From a virus, in IMG/VR virus record IMGVR_UViG_3300009168_000032, positions 1 to 43,004 of that record: a DNA stretch of 43,004 bases; one strand, 5' to 3'. The position numbers and the translations under genes were made by a program. Shown piece after piece: positions 15,062-22,030 of this stretch (positions are counted from its first letter, which is position 1; every line of letters starts with the position of its first letter). The notes under the pieces were generated by a model that was given only the letters and a program-made list of their open reading frames with translations, ran no database searches and was not told the origin of the DNA.

Positions 15062-16458
15062 GGCCGCTTAAGGATCTGCGACCTTATCAACAGCGTATCG
15101 CCACCGCGCTTTATGAGAACGACGAACAGCTCTGTGTGCTGCGCCCGGGCGGCGGCAAGACCGTGGCAGCACTCACCGCGATCGTCGACTTGCTGCGCGA
15201 CAAGGTCATCCGCCACGCGATCGTGATCGCGCCCAAGCGGGTGGCCTGCGTGGTGTGGCCGGACGAGATCGAGGCGTGGGCACACACCAAAAAGCTGAAT
15301 TACTCGATCCTCAACGGCTCACCGCGCGATCGCGAGCTGCTGCTACGCTCCTGGGGCTTGCATGACATCATTCTGATTGGTCTCGACCTGGTGCCGTGGC
15401 TGTTTGAGCAGCTCGACAGCTACCCGGCCGATCACATGGCCTGGGATCTCCTCGTGCTCGACGAGGTGAGCCGGCTGCGCAAGCCGAGCGGCGTGCGCGC
15501 CAAGGCGCTGGCCAAGCATGCGCACCGCTTCAAGATGATCTGGGGACTATCCGGCACGCTGCGGCCGTCGGGCCCGCTCGACCTGTTTATGCCGGCCAGG
15601 ATCGTCACCCGCGGCAGACTGTGGGGTCGCTCTTATGCCAAGTGGCAGCGCGAGCACTTCTACCCGACCGACTACATGCAATACGACTGGAAGCCGCTGC
15701 CCGGCGCAGAGGACAAGCTCAACGCCGAGATCGCGCCGCTGACCGTGACGGTGGCGGAGGGCGAGATGCCGAAGGTCGAGCCGACGATCGTGTTCGACCG
15801 CGTGCAGCTGCCGGACCACGCGCGTCACAAATACGAGAGCATGCGCAGCAAACTAATGGCGCAGGTAAAGACGAAGTCCGTGATCGCGGTCAGTGCCGCG
15901 GTCGCCACCGGCAAACTGGCACAGATGGCGAATGGCTTTGTCTACGACGCCGCCAAGGCCACCAACGATCTGCACACCGCCAAGTATGATTGGCTGCTTG
16001 ACCTGATGGAGGAGGCGACGGGCCCGACCCTGATCGTCTACGAGTACCAGGCCGACCTCGAGGCGCTGCGTTCGGCCTACGACACACTATTCGTAGGTCC
16101 GCTGCCCTACCTCGGCTCGGGCGTGACCGACAAACAGGCGGCCGACAACATCGCGGCCTGGAACGCCGGCGAGCTGCCGATCATGGGGCTGCACCCCGCC
16201 TCGGGCGGCCACGGGCTCAATCTGCAGCACGGCGGCGCCGATATGGCCTGGATCTCGCCCTGCTGGTCACCGGAATACTGGGAACAGACCATCGCGCGCA
16301 TTGCCCGACCCGGCCAGACCCGGCCGGTGGTGGTGCGCGTGTGCATCGCCGATAACACCGTCGACGGTCTCAAGGTCAACCGCGTGCACCACAAGATGTC
16401 AGCACAGGATGCGTTCGAAAAGTGGTTGCGTGGCTGGCACGCCACGCAGGCGGCCTAG
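15058..16458 (+). CDS. SNF2/DEAD-like helicase
   Basis: 466 residues, superfamily 2. Motif I RPGGGKT (29-35), motif II DEVS (135-138, in place of DEAH), motif III SGT (165-167), motif V PASGGHGLNLQ (380-390), motif VI EQTIARIARPGQTR (409-422). The compact two-lobe SNF2 form is the one usual in phage DUF2800/polA modules. It likely remodels forks or loads recombination at the fork; strand-separating activity is not certain for SNF2 proteins. It ends with a 4-nt tail-to-tail overlap with the minus-strand gene 16455-16754. Confidence 0.9.
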   Translation: MRPLKDLRPYQQRIATALYENDEQLCVLRPGGGKTVAALTAIVDLLRDKVIRHAIVIAPKRVACVVWPDEIEAWAHTKKLNYSILNGSPRDRELLLRSWGLHDIILIGLDLVPWLFEQLDSYPADHMAWDLLVLDEVSRLRKPSGVRAKALAKHAHRFKMIWGLSGTLRPSGPLDLFMPARIVTRGRLWGRSYAKWQREHFYPTDYMQYDWKPLPGAEDKLNAEIAPLTVTVAEGEMPKVEPTIVFDRVQLPDHARHKYESMRSKLMAQVKTKSVIAVSAAVATGKLAQMANGFVYDAAKATNDLHTAKYDWLLDLMEEATGPTLIVYEYQADLEALRSAYDTLFVGPLPYLGSGVTDKQAADNIAAWNAGELPIMGLHPASGGHGLNLQHGGADMAWISPCWSPEYWEQTIARIARPGQTRPVVVRVCIADNTVDGLKVNRVHHKMSAQDAFEKWLRGWHATQAA

Positions 16459-16754
16459 TCTTTTCGGCCGGTTAACGCCCGCTCTACCAGTTCGGCATCG
16501 GCTTTCGCGGACGGCACCAGCGCCTGCTGCGGAGTGGGCATCCACTGCTGAGCAACAAGGAGCGCCTCGTGTAGTTGTTTGATCTCAAGCTTCGCTATCA
16601 GCAGGCTGGCTTCCGATTTATGCAGGGCAACCCGCAGGTGCTCGATTGCGTCGGCGGCCCCCGTCAAGATGCGGGACACGTCTTTCGCGACATCTTCGTG
16701 ACAGGCCAGATAGATTGCCGACGATGCTTTGCGGAGTTCTGCAATGTCAGCCAT
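16455..16754 (-). CDS. MTDI-type small helical protein, copy A (99 aa)
   Basis: Start taken at the ATG 16754 (MADIAELRK), which has AAGGA 5 nt upstream, rather than at 16766. The intervening bases are part of a repeated ribosome-binding block. Middle segment GAADAIEHLRVALHKSEAS and the C-terminal VERALTGRKD parallel copy B at 16763-17062, so the two are probably paralogues. Such proteins are common in alphaproteobacterial phages; no function is known to me. Confidence 0.65.
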   Translation of the reverse strand: MADIAELRKASSAIYLACHEDVAKDVSRILTGAADAIEHLRVALHKSEASLLIAKLEIKQLHEALLVAQQWMPTPQQALVPSAKADAELVERALTGRKD

Positions 16755-16773
16755 GTCATCCTTCATGTCGGGT
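16744..16773 (-). repeat. Duplicated translation-start block, copy 1
   Basis: 30 bases matching 17052-17081 with one difference. On the minus strand it carries ACATGAAGGATGACATG, that is an upstream ATG, an AAGGA ribosome-binding site and the true ATG. The block therefore duplicates a ready-made initiation region. Confidence 0.85.
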
Positions 16774-17062
16774 TGCTGTCGAGGCCGGTTAAGGCTCTGC
16801 GCGCCGCTATCGCGGTCAATTTTGGGTCTAAATAATCAAGCTGGAGAAGCGCGTTGCTCAATGTCTGCTGCAACTGTGCGCGCCATTCAGCTTCCTCGCG
16901 CAGCACCCTGTATATTTCCCTGCCGTCCGGTGCATAGACAAGTGAGCGAAGGCGCTCGATCTCGTCGGCGGCCTCCAGCATCATCTGCCACGCGCCATTC
17001 TCAATCCGGGTCCCGCCACGATCCCTGACGTATTTCCGTAGCCGCTCCTTGATGTCAGTCAT
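16763..17062 (-). CDS. MTDI-type small helical protein, copy B (99 aa)
   Basis: MTDIKERLRKYVRDRGG..., with EAADEIERLRSLV in the middle and ARRALTG near the end, the typical pattern of this short phage family. AAGGA lies 5 nt before the ATG at 17062. Shares the leader block and overall layout with copy A, and its N-terminal half resembles the 138-aa protein at 18118 (MTDLTDRLR). Confidence 0.7.
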   Translation of the reverse strand: MTDIKERLRKYVRDRGGTRIENGAWQMMLEAADEIERLRSLVYAPDGREIYRVLREEAEWRAQLQQTLSNALLQLDYLDPKLTAIAARRALTGLDSNPT

Positions 17063-17081
17063 GTCATCCTTCATGTCGGGT
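17052..17081 (-). repeat. Duplicated translation-start block, copy 2
   Basis: Second copy of the initiation block seen at 16744-16773. It abuts the stop of the GcrA-like gene and begins the 99-aa copy B gene. Confidence 0.85.
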
Positions 17082-17542
17082 CAACGCGTGCCGCGCGGGT
17101 AGACCACGTGCTCGTGATGCGGACACCAGGGCGAATGCCGCCGGGTGGTGTTGCCACAGTAGGCGTAAGGCGGACGTTCACCAAACGGGTAGTGACAGAC
17201 GCCGCGCTCGAGCTGGTAAATCGTGATCCGGCCGCTCGAAGCCGGCAGTACCGGCGGCTCGATGCGCCAGCCCGGCAGCACCGGCGCGACAACCTCCGCG
17301 GCAGGCACTAAGTGCGGGGTAGTTAGTGTCCGCTTTTTGCGCTTAGGGGGTGGTGGCATGACACGCGGGCGCGTCTCCAGGCCGAGCCGTCTTGCCTTAC
17401 CAATGCAGGCGTTTTTGGTCAGTTTGACGCCAAACTCGTGGCTAAGTGTCTTGGCAATCTCTGAAAATGGCCGCTTGCCGCCGTTGTGCAGCGCCTTGAA
17501 ACGCGCGATCAGATGGTCGTCCCAGTCAACTCCGGCGGGCAT
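17081..17542 (-). CDS. GcrA-like cell-cycle regulator
   Basis: 153 residues. The N terminus WDDHLIARFKALHNGG..FSEIAKTLSHEFG followed by KNACIGKARRLGLETRPR matches the helix-turn-helix of GcrA (family pattern: W..E....L..LW..G.S...IA..LG....RNA.IGK..RLGL). The C terminus has CHYPFGE...YAYCG....HSPWCPHH, the cysteine/histidine block of GcrA (C116, C129, C140, H143). In host cells GcrA binds sigma70-RNA polymerase and activates promoters carrying CcrM-methylated GANTC sites. A phage copy could redirect transcription to phage promoters or hold the host in a replicative state; this use is inference. Overlaps the upstream gene by 17 nt. Confidence 0.85.
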   Translation of the reverse strand: MPAGVDWDDHLIARFKALHNGGKRPFSEIAKTLSHEFGVKLTKNACIGKARRLGLETRPRVMPPPPKRKKRTLTTPHLVPAAEVVAPVLPGWRIEPPVLPASSGRITIYQLERGVCHYPFGERPPYAYCGNTTRRHSPWCPHHEHVVYPRGTR

Positions 17543-17738
17543 GCTTTTTCCTCTCCATGAAGGCGCGCACCCGCTCGATCGTAGCGCGGCGCGGCTCGCG
17601 CCCGGCCTGCAGGCGGGGGAGCAGGTGGCCGTCGTTCACTGCCTCGATGCCGAAGCGGGTGCTTTCCATGCCGATCCGGGCGCGGAAGGCGTTGATCTCG
17701 TTGAGCAGCTTGCGGATCTCGGGGTGCAGACCCTTCAT
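17526..17738 (-). CDS. Small HTH-like DNA-binding protein (70 aa)
   Basis: ATG 17738 overlaps the upstream stop (ATGA). LLNEINAFRARIGMESTRFGIEAVNDGHLLPRLQAGREPRRAT followed by RVRAFMERKK is the pattern of a short HTH protein common in alphaproteobacterial genomes and phages. Probably a transcription regulator feeding into the GcrA-like gene downstream. Basic C terminus (ERKKHARRS). Confidence 0.7.
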   Translation of the reverse strand: MKGLHPEIRKLLNEINAFRARIGMESTRFGIEAVNDGHLLPRLQAGREPRRATIERVRAFMERKKHARRS

Positions 17739-17941
17739 GCGACGTTCTCCGGCGGGGCGCCGATCGCGCGCAAGCGCTTGCGGTTGCGAAACCACCACTC
17801 GATGTAGCGCGGCGCCCAGTCGGTGTCCGGCATCGGGTCGGGCAGGGCGCTCAGCATCAGGCGCAGCCGCAGGTTTTCCTGCATGGCGCTTCGCTCGATA
17901 AGACTGGCGGCGCAACCAAGGTCGGTATCTTTTTCGGGCAT
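17735..17941 (-). CDS. Hypothetical protein, first gene of the regulatory minus operon (68 aa)
   Basis: ATG at 17941 with GGAG 8 nt upstream. Contains MQENLRLRLMLSALPDP and DWAPRYIEWWFRNRKRLRAIG. The latter basic/aromatic helix could contact nucleic acid. Not recognised. Confidence 0.65.
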   Translation of the reverse strand: MPEKDTDLGCAASLIERSAMQENLRLRLMLSALPDPMPDTDWAPRYIEWWFRNRKRLRAIGAPPENVA

Positions 17942-17969
17942 TGGCCAAGCTCCGTTAACGATTTATTAG

Positions 17970-17999
17970 TGGACAAGATGGCATAAAGGCCATTACAAC
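17970..17999 (+). promoter_or_regulatory. Candidate promoter for the 18023-19825 operon
   Basis: TGGACA (17970-17975), 18-nt spacer, TACAAC (17994-17999), about 24 nt before the ATG at 18023, within the only gap between divergent operons here (17942-18022). Both boxes are imperfect and the spacer is long, so the call is weak. Confidence 0.35.
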
Positions 18000-18022
18000 G
18001 TCAAGCAACGGGGAATTTAACA

Positions 18023-18121
18023 ATGGTACTCGCCGCACTCTCTTGGGCACTGGCCGTCGCGCTGCTGATCGCGATCATTAACCTGTGCATCATTTCAGTC
18101 CTGATGGGACCGCCACGGTGA
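18023..18121 (+). CDS. Small membrane peptide (32 aa)
   Basis: GGGGA lies about 8 nt before the ATG. Almost wholly hydrophobic: SWALAVALLIAIINLCIISVLM, one membrane span. The stop overlaps the GTG of the next gene (GTGA). Function unknown. Confidence 0.6.
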   Translation: MVLAALSWALAVALLIAIINLCIISVLMGPPR

Positions 18122-18534
18122 CTGACCTGACCGATCGGCTGCGCACCTGCGCCGCCTACATCCTCGCCCGCGCCAAGTCGGAGGATCCGTGGGCGCTCGA
18201 GTTCGTGTCCTACGACACCGCCGACCTGTTGATTGAGGCGAGCAACGTGTTGGAGAAGGCCCCCGAGCCGCTCGGCGAGCCGATGGCGATCATCCCGCCG
18301 GTGCAGGTAAAACCTGCGACGCCGCCGAATATGGCGCAGTCCTCGATCCCGCGTGCAGTCTGGACCACCAACGCCGGCGACCTGCCGCCGGTGCCGACCG
18401 GAACGCCGTCAAAGCGCCCGCCTAGGGTCTGTCCGCAGTGCGACAGCCGCGCCACCAAGAAGGTCTACCGCGAGGGCAGCCTGCTGATGCTGGCCTGCCC
18501 GGCGTGCGGTGCGGGATGGGAGTACACACGATGA
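18118..18534 (+). CDS. MTDL-type protein with C-terminal zinc ribbon (138 aa)
   Basis: GTG start at 18118 chosen because MTDLTDRLRTC begins there, as in the two minus-strand MTDI proteins, and because it overlaps the preceding stop. N-terminal helical half with LLIEASNVLEKAP, a Pro-rich linker, then a zinc ribbon CPQC...CPAC at about residues 110-132 (RVCPQCDSRATKKVYREG, LMLACPACGAGWEY). Possibly nucleic-acid binding. It looks like a fusion of the MTDI-type domain with a zinc ribbon. Confidence 0.75.
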   Translation: MTDLTDRLRTCAAYILARAKSEDPWALEFVSYDTADLLIEASNVLEKAPEPLGEPMAIIPPVQVKPATPPNMAQSSIPRAVWTTNAGDLPPVPTGTPSKRPPRVCPQCDSRATKKVYREGSLLMLACPACGAGWEYTR

Positions 18535-18623
18535 CGAGCCTGCTGATCGCCACCGCCGCCGAGGGGTTGGTTGCCCTCGGCGTCTTCCTAATGTTGTTTT
18601 TCTACATGGGGTTAATCGGATGA
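18531..18623 (+). CDS. Small membrane peptide (30 aa)
   Basis: ATGA overlaps on both sides (18531-18534 and 18620-18623). One hydrophobic span, EGLVALGVFLMLFFYMGLI. Likely translated by coupling; function unknown. Confidence 0.6.
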   Translation: MTSLLIATAAEGLVALGVFLMLFFYMGLIG

Positions 18624-18901
18624 GCATGCACAAAGCTCGAATGCTGATCGCTACCGTAATGGATGAGTGCGTGATCGACGCCCGCGCCCGGTCACTGCTG
18701 GAAGTGGCGTTAAACGAGACCTGGCGCGCGCCTTCGGTGCGCCAAGCGCCCAAACTGCCGATGCGGATCACAGATGAGGTCAAGACGCAGGTCCGCGCAC
18801 TCGCCTACTCCACCGACATGACCATGGGCCAGATCGCCGATCGGGTGGGACTGCGCAACCAGGGGCGCGTGTCTGAAATTTTGAACGGGAAACGAAAATA
18901 G
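18620..18901 (+). CDS. HTH DNA-binding protein (93 aa)
   Basis: Start at 18620 within the upstream stop. The C-terminal third, MTMGQIADRVGLRNQGRVSEI followed by LNGKRK, is a helix-turn-helix of the resolvase/sigma-like kind. The N-terminal part is helical (HKARMLIATVMDECVIDARA). Probably a regulator of this operon or of the next gene, which has its own ribosome-binding site 50 nt on. Confidence 0.7.
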   Translation: MSMHKARMLIATVMDECVIDARARSLLEVALNETWRAPSVRQAPKLPMRITDEVKTQVRALAYSTDMTMGQIADRVGLRNQGRVSEILNGKRK

Positions 18902-18950
18902 CTGCTAGCGTAGCCGTGCGTGTAAATTCATCCCACAGGAGCACCCTTCC

Positions 18951-19706
18951 ATGAAATCCCTTCTTGCCGCCACCGCGCTATTGCTCGCGCTGGCGGCTCC
19001 TGCCCGTGCCGACATTGTCCCTCTTGGTGGACAGAGCTGGGACACCTCCGGCGCCACCCTTCTGACGCTGGGTGGATCGCCGGGTGGTGGCCAGACCACC
19101 AACGTCCCCTGCATCATCTGCGGCGCCAACCAGCCTAACCAGACCAACGTCGCTGCCGGGTTCGGTTACACTGATTTCGGTAATACCGGTAACCAGACCG
19201 ACATTGCCTACTTCTCGTCCGGCGTCCTGCGCGACACTGTGCTGGGGCAAGATACGATCTCAGGGACCAACTATACCGGACAGCAGATTAGTAACCTGCT
19301 GAACTTCCTAGGCTCCCCCACGCCGAACTTCAGCGTCGGCATCGACGTGAACGACACCAACAAGCCGCAGACGCTAGAGAGCTTTTTCTTTCTTGATCTG
19401 ACCGCGCATTCGGTGATTGCGGCGTATTCGCCGGGACCGGGCGGCACCGACCTCTTGGCGCCCGACAACGGCACCGGCCACCCCGACTATACGCTCAACG
19501 GGTTGTCGCTCGCCGGGCTCAATCTTAGCCACGAGTACGCCTTCTTCGCCCGCATCAGTGGCGCGAACGACGGTCCCGACTCGTTCTTCATTGTTCCGGT
19601 GGCGGTGCCGTTCCCCGTCCTGGGTGCTGGCCTTCCGGGCGTGCTCGCCGGGGCGCTGGCGCTGTGGGGCTTCGCCCGTCGGCGACGGCGCCTCGCGGCC
19701 GCCTGA
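18951..19706 (+). CDS. Secreted protein with PEP-CTERM-like C-terminal sorting signal
   Basis: 251 residues. Signal peptide 1-20 (KSLLAATALLLALAAPARA, cut before DIV). The mature domain is Gly/Asn/Thr-rich and beta-like, with a CIIC pair near residue 55 and FFFLDLTAHSVIAAYSPGPGG. Residues 215-251 form a tripartite tail: VPVAVPFP, the hydrophobic GAGLPGVLAGALALWGFA, then five arginines. This is the layout of PEP-CTERM/VPLPA-CTERM signals processed by exosortase-type enzymes in Gram-negative bacteria, and close to variants I know from Bradyrhizobium-like genomes. CAGGAG precedes the ATG. Probably host-derived cargo displayed on the cell surface; the function of the mature domain is unknown. Confidence 0.75.
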   Translation: MKSLLAATALLLALAAPARADIVPLGGQSWDTSGATLLTLGGSPGGGQTTNVPCIICGANQPNQTNVAAGFGYTDFGNTGNQTDIAYFSSGVLRDTVLGQDTISGTNYTGQQISNLLNFLGSPTPNFSVGIDVNDTNKPQTLESFFFLDLTAHSVIAAYSPGPGGTDLLAPDNGTGHPDYTLNGLSLAGLNLSHEYAFFARISGANDGPDSFFIVPVAVPFPVLGAGLPGVLAGALALWGFARRRRRLAAA

Positions 19707-19825
19707 TGCGTCGGCTGCTCTGCTGGCTGCTACACCGCAAGGCGTGGCAGCCATGGGCGTTCCCGCCGGGTGTTTCGGTCTGCCGGCGCTGTCAGGCCGC
19801 TTGGCGTACCCACGCCACGTACTAA
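19706..19825 (+). CDS. Small cysteine protein (39 aa)
   Basis: ATG overlaps the stop of the secreted protein (TGATG). MRRLLCWLLHRKAWQPWAF then VCRRCQ: a short basic protein with a CxxC and a leading Cys, of the kind often seen as unannotated mini-proteins in phages. Last gene of the plus operon. Confidence 0.5.
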   Translation: MRRLLCWLLHRKAWQPWAFPPGVSVCRRCQAAWRTHATY

Positions 19826-19830
19826 ACGCG

Positions 19831-19868
19831 AAAACGCCCCGCCAGGCGTACTCCAACCCGGCGGGGCG
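19831..19868 (-). terminator. Terminator at the end of the late minus-strand block
   Basis: Inverted repeat CGCCCCGCC (19835-19843) and GGCGGGGCG (19860-19868), 16-nt loop. On the minus strand the stem is followed by TTTT (19834-19831), so it suits transcripts leaving the gene at 19933. In the plus direction only CTTCT follows, so it would act weakly for the convergent operon ending at 19825. Confidence 0.7.
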
Positions 19869-19932
19869 CTTCTCAGTGTCGACGGAGCAACGTCAAGGTA
19901 ACAGTAGTGCTCGGGAAAGCGCAAGCAGTCTA

Positions 19933-20136
19933 CTAAAGCCGCGCGGGTGAGACAACCCCGAACAGTCCCGCGATGATGTAGACCACCACGATCACCACAA
20001 TGACCACCAGCAGTACCTGAATGATCGTATGGAACGGGGCCGGCAGCGGGATCAACGGCAGCAGGCTCTGGATCGCCCAAATGATGACACCCGTCACGAT
20101 CAACAGCAGGATCACGCTTATCAGGGTGGAGATCAT
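19933..20136 (-). CDS. Two-span small membrane protein, candidate holin (67 aa)
   Basis: Start at 20136 (MISTLISVILLL), ATGA overlap with the lipoprotein gene. Two strong hydrophobic segments, about residues 2-20 and 36-58, are joined by LLPLIPLPAPFH. Similar short two-span proteins with a PLPAPF loop are frequent in proteobacterial phages and some are annotated as holins. Its place beside a lipoprotein at the end of the late block fits lysis timing. No endolysin lies beside it. Confidence 0.6.
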   Translation of the reverse strand: MISTLISVILLLIVTGVIIWAIQSLLPLIPLPAPFHTIIQVLLVVIVVIVVVYIIAGLFGVVSPARL

Positions 20137-20366
20137 CGGCGTACTCCGCAGCGTTGGGCCTGTAGTGAGTTGCGCGCCAGCGCGCGACAAGCAGCTTCAG
20201 CATTGATCGCGTCGATCTCGGGCCGCGTGTAGAGCTCGGGCGGACGCACCACGACGACGGCGTCCGGTACCCCGTATAGTGCAGGATCAGTGCCGCGGCT
20301 GTAACCGTAAGGGCCAATTGAGGCGCAGCCCGACAGTAGCAATACAAGGGCAAAGCCGCGGATCAT
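20133..20366 (-). CDS. Small lipoprotein (77 aa)
   Basis: Signal peptide II with lipobox LLLSGC|AS (Cys at residue 14), then a Pro/Val stretch (DAVVVVRPPELYTRPEIDAIN) and a C-terminal helix with two cysteines. ATGA overlap with the fibre gene upstream. Could be an outer-membrane spanin subunit or a superinfection-exclusion lipoprotein. Spanin is favoured only because of the neighbouring membrane protein. Confidence 0.6.
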   Translation of the reverse strand: MIRGFALVLLLSGCASIGPYGYSRGTDPALYGVPDAVVVVRPPELYTRPEIDAINAEAACRALARNSLQAQRCGVRR

Positions 20367-22021
20367 TGCTTCAATTTCGCCTCCAGCTCCACGATGCGTT
20401 CTTCTTGCTCCTGCACCTTGCGCAACATCAGTGAAACGATCGCGTTGTAGTCGAGCCCCATCACCTGCTTCTTGGCGTCTTTGCGCAGGCGGTGCCGGAT
20501 CGGTCCGCCATTCTTATCGGGCTCGTTCTCGTAGGCGTCGGGCGTGTAGTCGTACTGCACCAGCAACGGCTCGATCGCCTCGACCTCCTCGGCAATCAAC
20601 CCGAAATGAAGCTTGTTGGGGTCATCGATCGGACACTTGGAGCGGAACGTCACCGGGCGGAACGCCATCACCTTATCGGCAAGGCTTGCCGGCATCGCTT
20701 CGATGTCAGTCTTGTAGCGCGCCGAAGAGATGAACTGCAGAATGTAGTTATTGGTCCACGTCCCGTTCACTCCATTGGTCGTGATGGTGTGGTAGGGCAT
20801 GTAGAGGTCGATCGCCGACGGGTTTGGATCGTTGTAGGGCGTGAAGTGCGCGCCGCGCAGACCCGATGAGCTGTCGTCGATAGCGAGGACTTGTCCGCTG
20901 CCGAAGACGCTCCAGGTCCGCCCATCCGTGGCGGTGACTAGCGATCGCGAAGCGCTCGAGGTGCCGCCGTTCGCCGGCGCCGAGCCGGCACTGCTGGCAT
21001 AGCCCGCATTAGTGGCGGAGTTGGCATTGCCGTTGAGCGAACCATTGAACTGGCTCGCGGTGACTTGCCCGCCAACGCTCAGCGAACCGTTGGCCATCTG
21101 ATAGCCGGTACCATCAAAGAACAGATAGTGGTCGCCGTTCCCGAGATAGATTACGCCCGTCGCGCCGCCAGAGCGGACAGTGCGAATGTCGCTCGAGGCG
21201 TTGATGGCACCCGAGTTGATCGTGCCCGAGTTGATCGTGCCGGTCGAGAGCGTGTTGCCATTGGTGTTGAGCGTGCTGCAGCTGATCGCGTTGGCGGCGA
21301 TTGAGCCGGTAAGGGTGGATCCGCCGCTGATGTTGAGTGAGCTGCCAGTGATCGCGCCCGCATTGACGGTGCCGGCGGTGATTGTGTTATTCGCTGTATT
21401 GATTGTGGTGGAAGTAATCGCGCCAATCGAGAGCGTACGCGCGGCGGCGCTAATATTGCCGTTGAATGTAGTTGCGCCCAGTGTCGTGGTGCCAGCATTG
21501 AGCGTGCCGAGCGTAGTCGTGCCGGTGACGCCAAGCGTGCCGGTGATGCTCAGGTTGCCGCTGATGGTGCCGCCGGTGTTGGACAGCTTGTCGCCGCCAT
21601 CGAGCGACCAGGCGCTCCAGGTGCCGGTCTTCTTGCGGATGTACTTTAGTCCGGTGATGAGTTGGCGCGCCTCAACGAACATATTCGTAGCATCGCCATA
21701 GGCGATACCGAAGAAGGCATCGGTGGTCGTACCCCCACTCGGCGGTCCAGCGGTCGCGCCGGTGGCGGCGTAGAACGATCCCATCTCCCAAACGTGACTG
21801 TCGAAATTGGTCACCGTCTGCATCGAGCGCTCGGCCTGCAGATTGACGCGCGCGGCTGTGGCTGTGACCGCGCCGGTGCCGCCAGCGATGATCGGGCGCG
21901 CCGTGTTCAGATCAGTCTCGACATCCGCGACGATGCCGTTGTGCACGGCGCTGGCGATCGTCGTCCCGCTCGTCACGTCGGGAAACGGCTTGGTGTAAAT
22001 GCCTCCACCTGAGCGCGGCAT
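20363..22021 (-). CDS. Tail fibre protein with C-terminal S74 autochaperone
   Basis: 552 residues. A short N terminus is followed by a long low-complexity Thr/Gly/Ala/Asn/Ser repeat region (about residues 130-300; recurring T-I-N-x-G-T units) likely to form a trimeric beta-structured shaft. The C-terminal 121 residues are an intramolecular chaperone, peptidase S74: SSARYKTDIEAMPASL at 432 (cleavage Ser with Lys437), HFGLIAEEVEAIEP, and the terminal coiled coil LMLRKVQEQEERIVELEAKL. The domain guides trimer folding and then cuts itself off. Probably a receptor-binding fibre, late in the block and next to the lysis-like genes. Confidence 0.85.
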   Translation of the reverse strand: MPRSGGGIYTKPFPDVTSGTTIASAVHNGIVADVETDLNTARPIIAGGTGAVTATAARVNLQAERSMQTVTNFDSHVWEMGSFYAATGATAGPPSGGTTTDAFFGIAYGDATNMFVEARQLITGLKYIRKKTGTWSAWSLDGGDKLSNTGGTISGNLSITGTLGVTGTTTLGTLNAGTTTLGATTFNGNISAAARTLSIGAITSTTINTANNTITAGTVNAGAITGSSLNISGGSTLTGSIAANAISCSTLNTNGNTLSTGTINSGTINSGAINASSDIRTVRSGGATGVIYLGNGDHYLFFDGTGYQMANGSLSVGGQVTASQFNGSLNGNANSATNAGYASSAGSAPANGGTSSASRSLVTATDGRTWSVFGSGQVLAIDDSSSGLRGAHFTPYNDPNPSAIDLYMPYHTITTNGVNGTWTNNYILQFISSARYKTDIEAMPASLADKVMAFRPVTFRSKCPIDDPNKLHFGLIAEEVEAIEPLLVQYDYTPDAYENEPDKNGGPIRHRLRKDAKKQVMGLDYNAIVSLMLRKVQEQEERIVELEAKLKQ

Positions 22022-22030
22022 GGGGTACTC

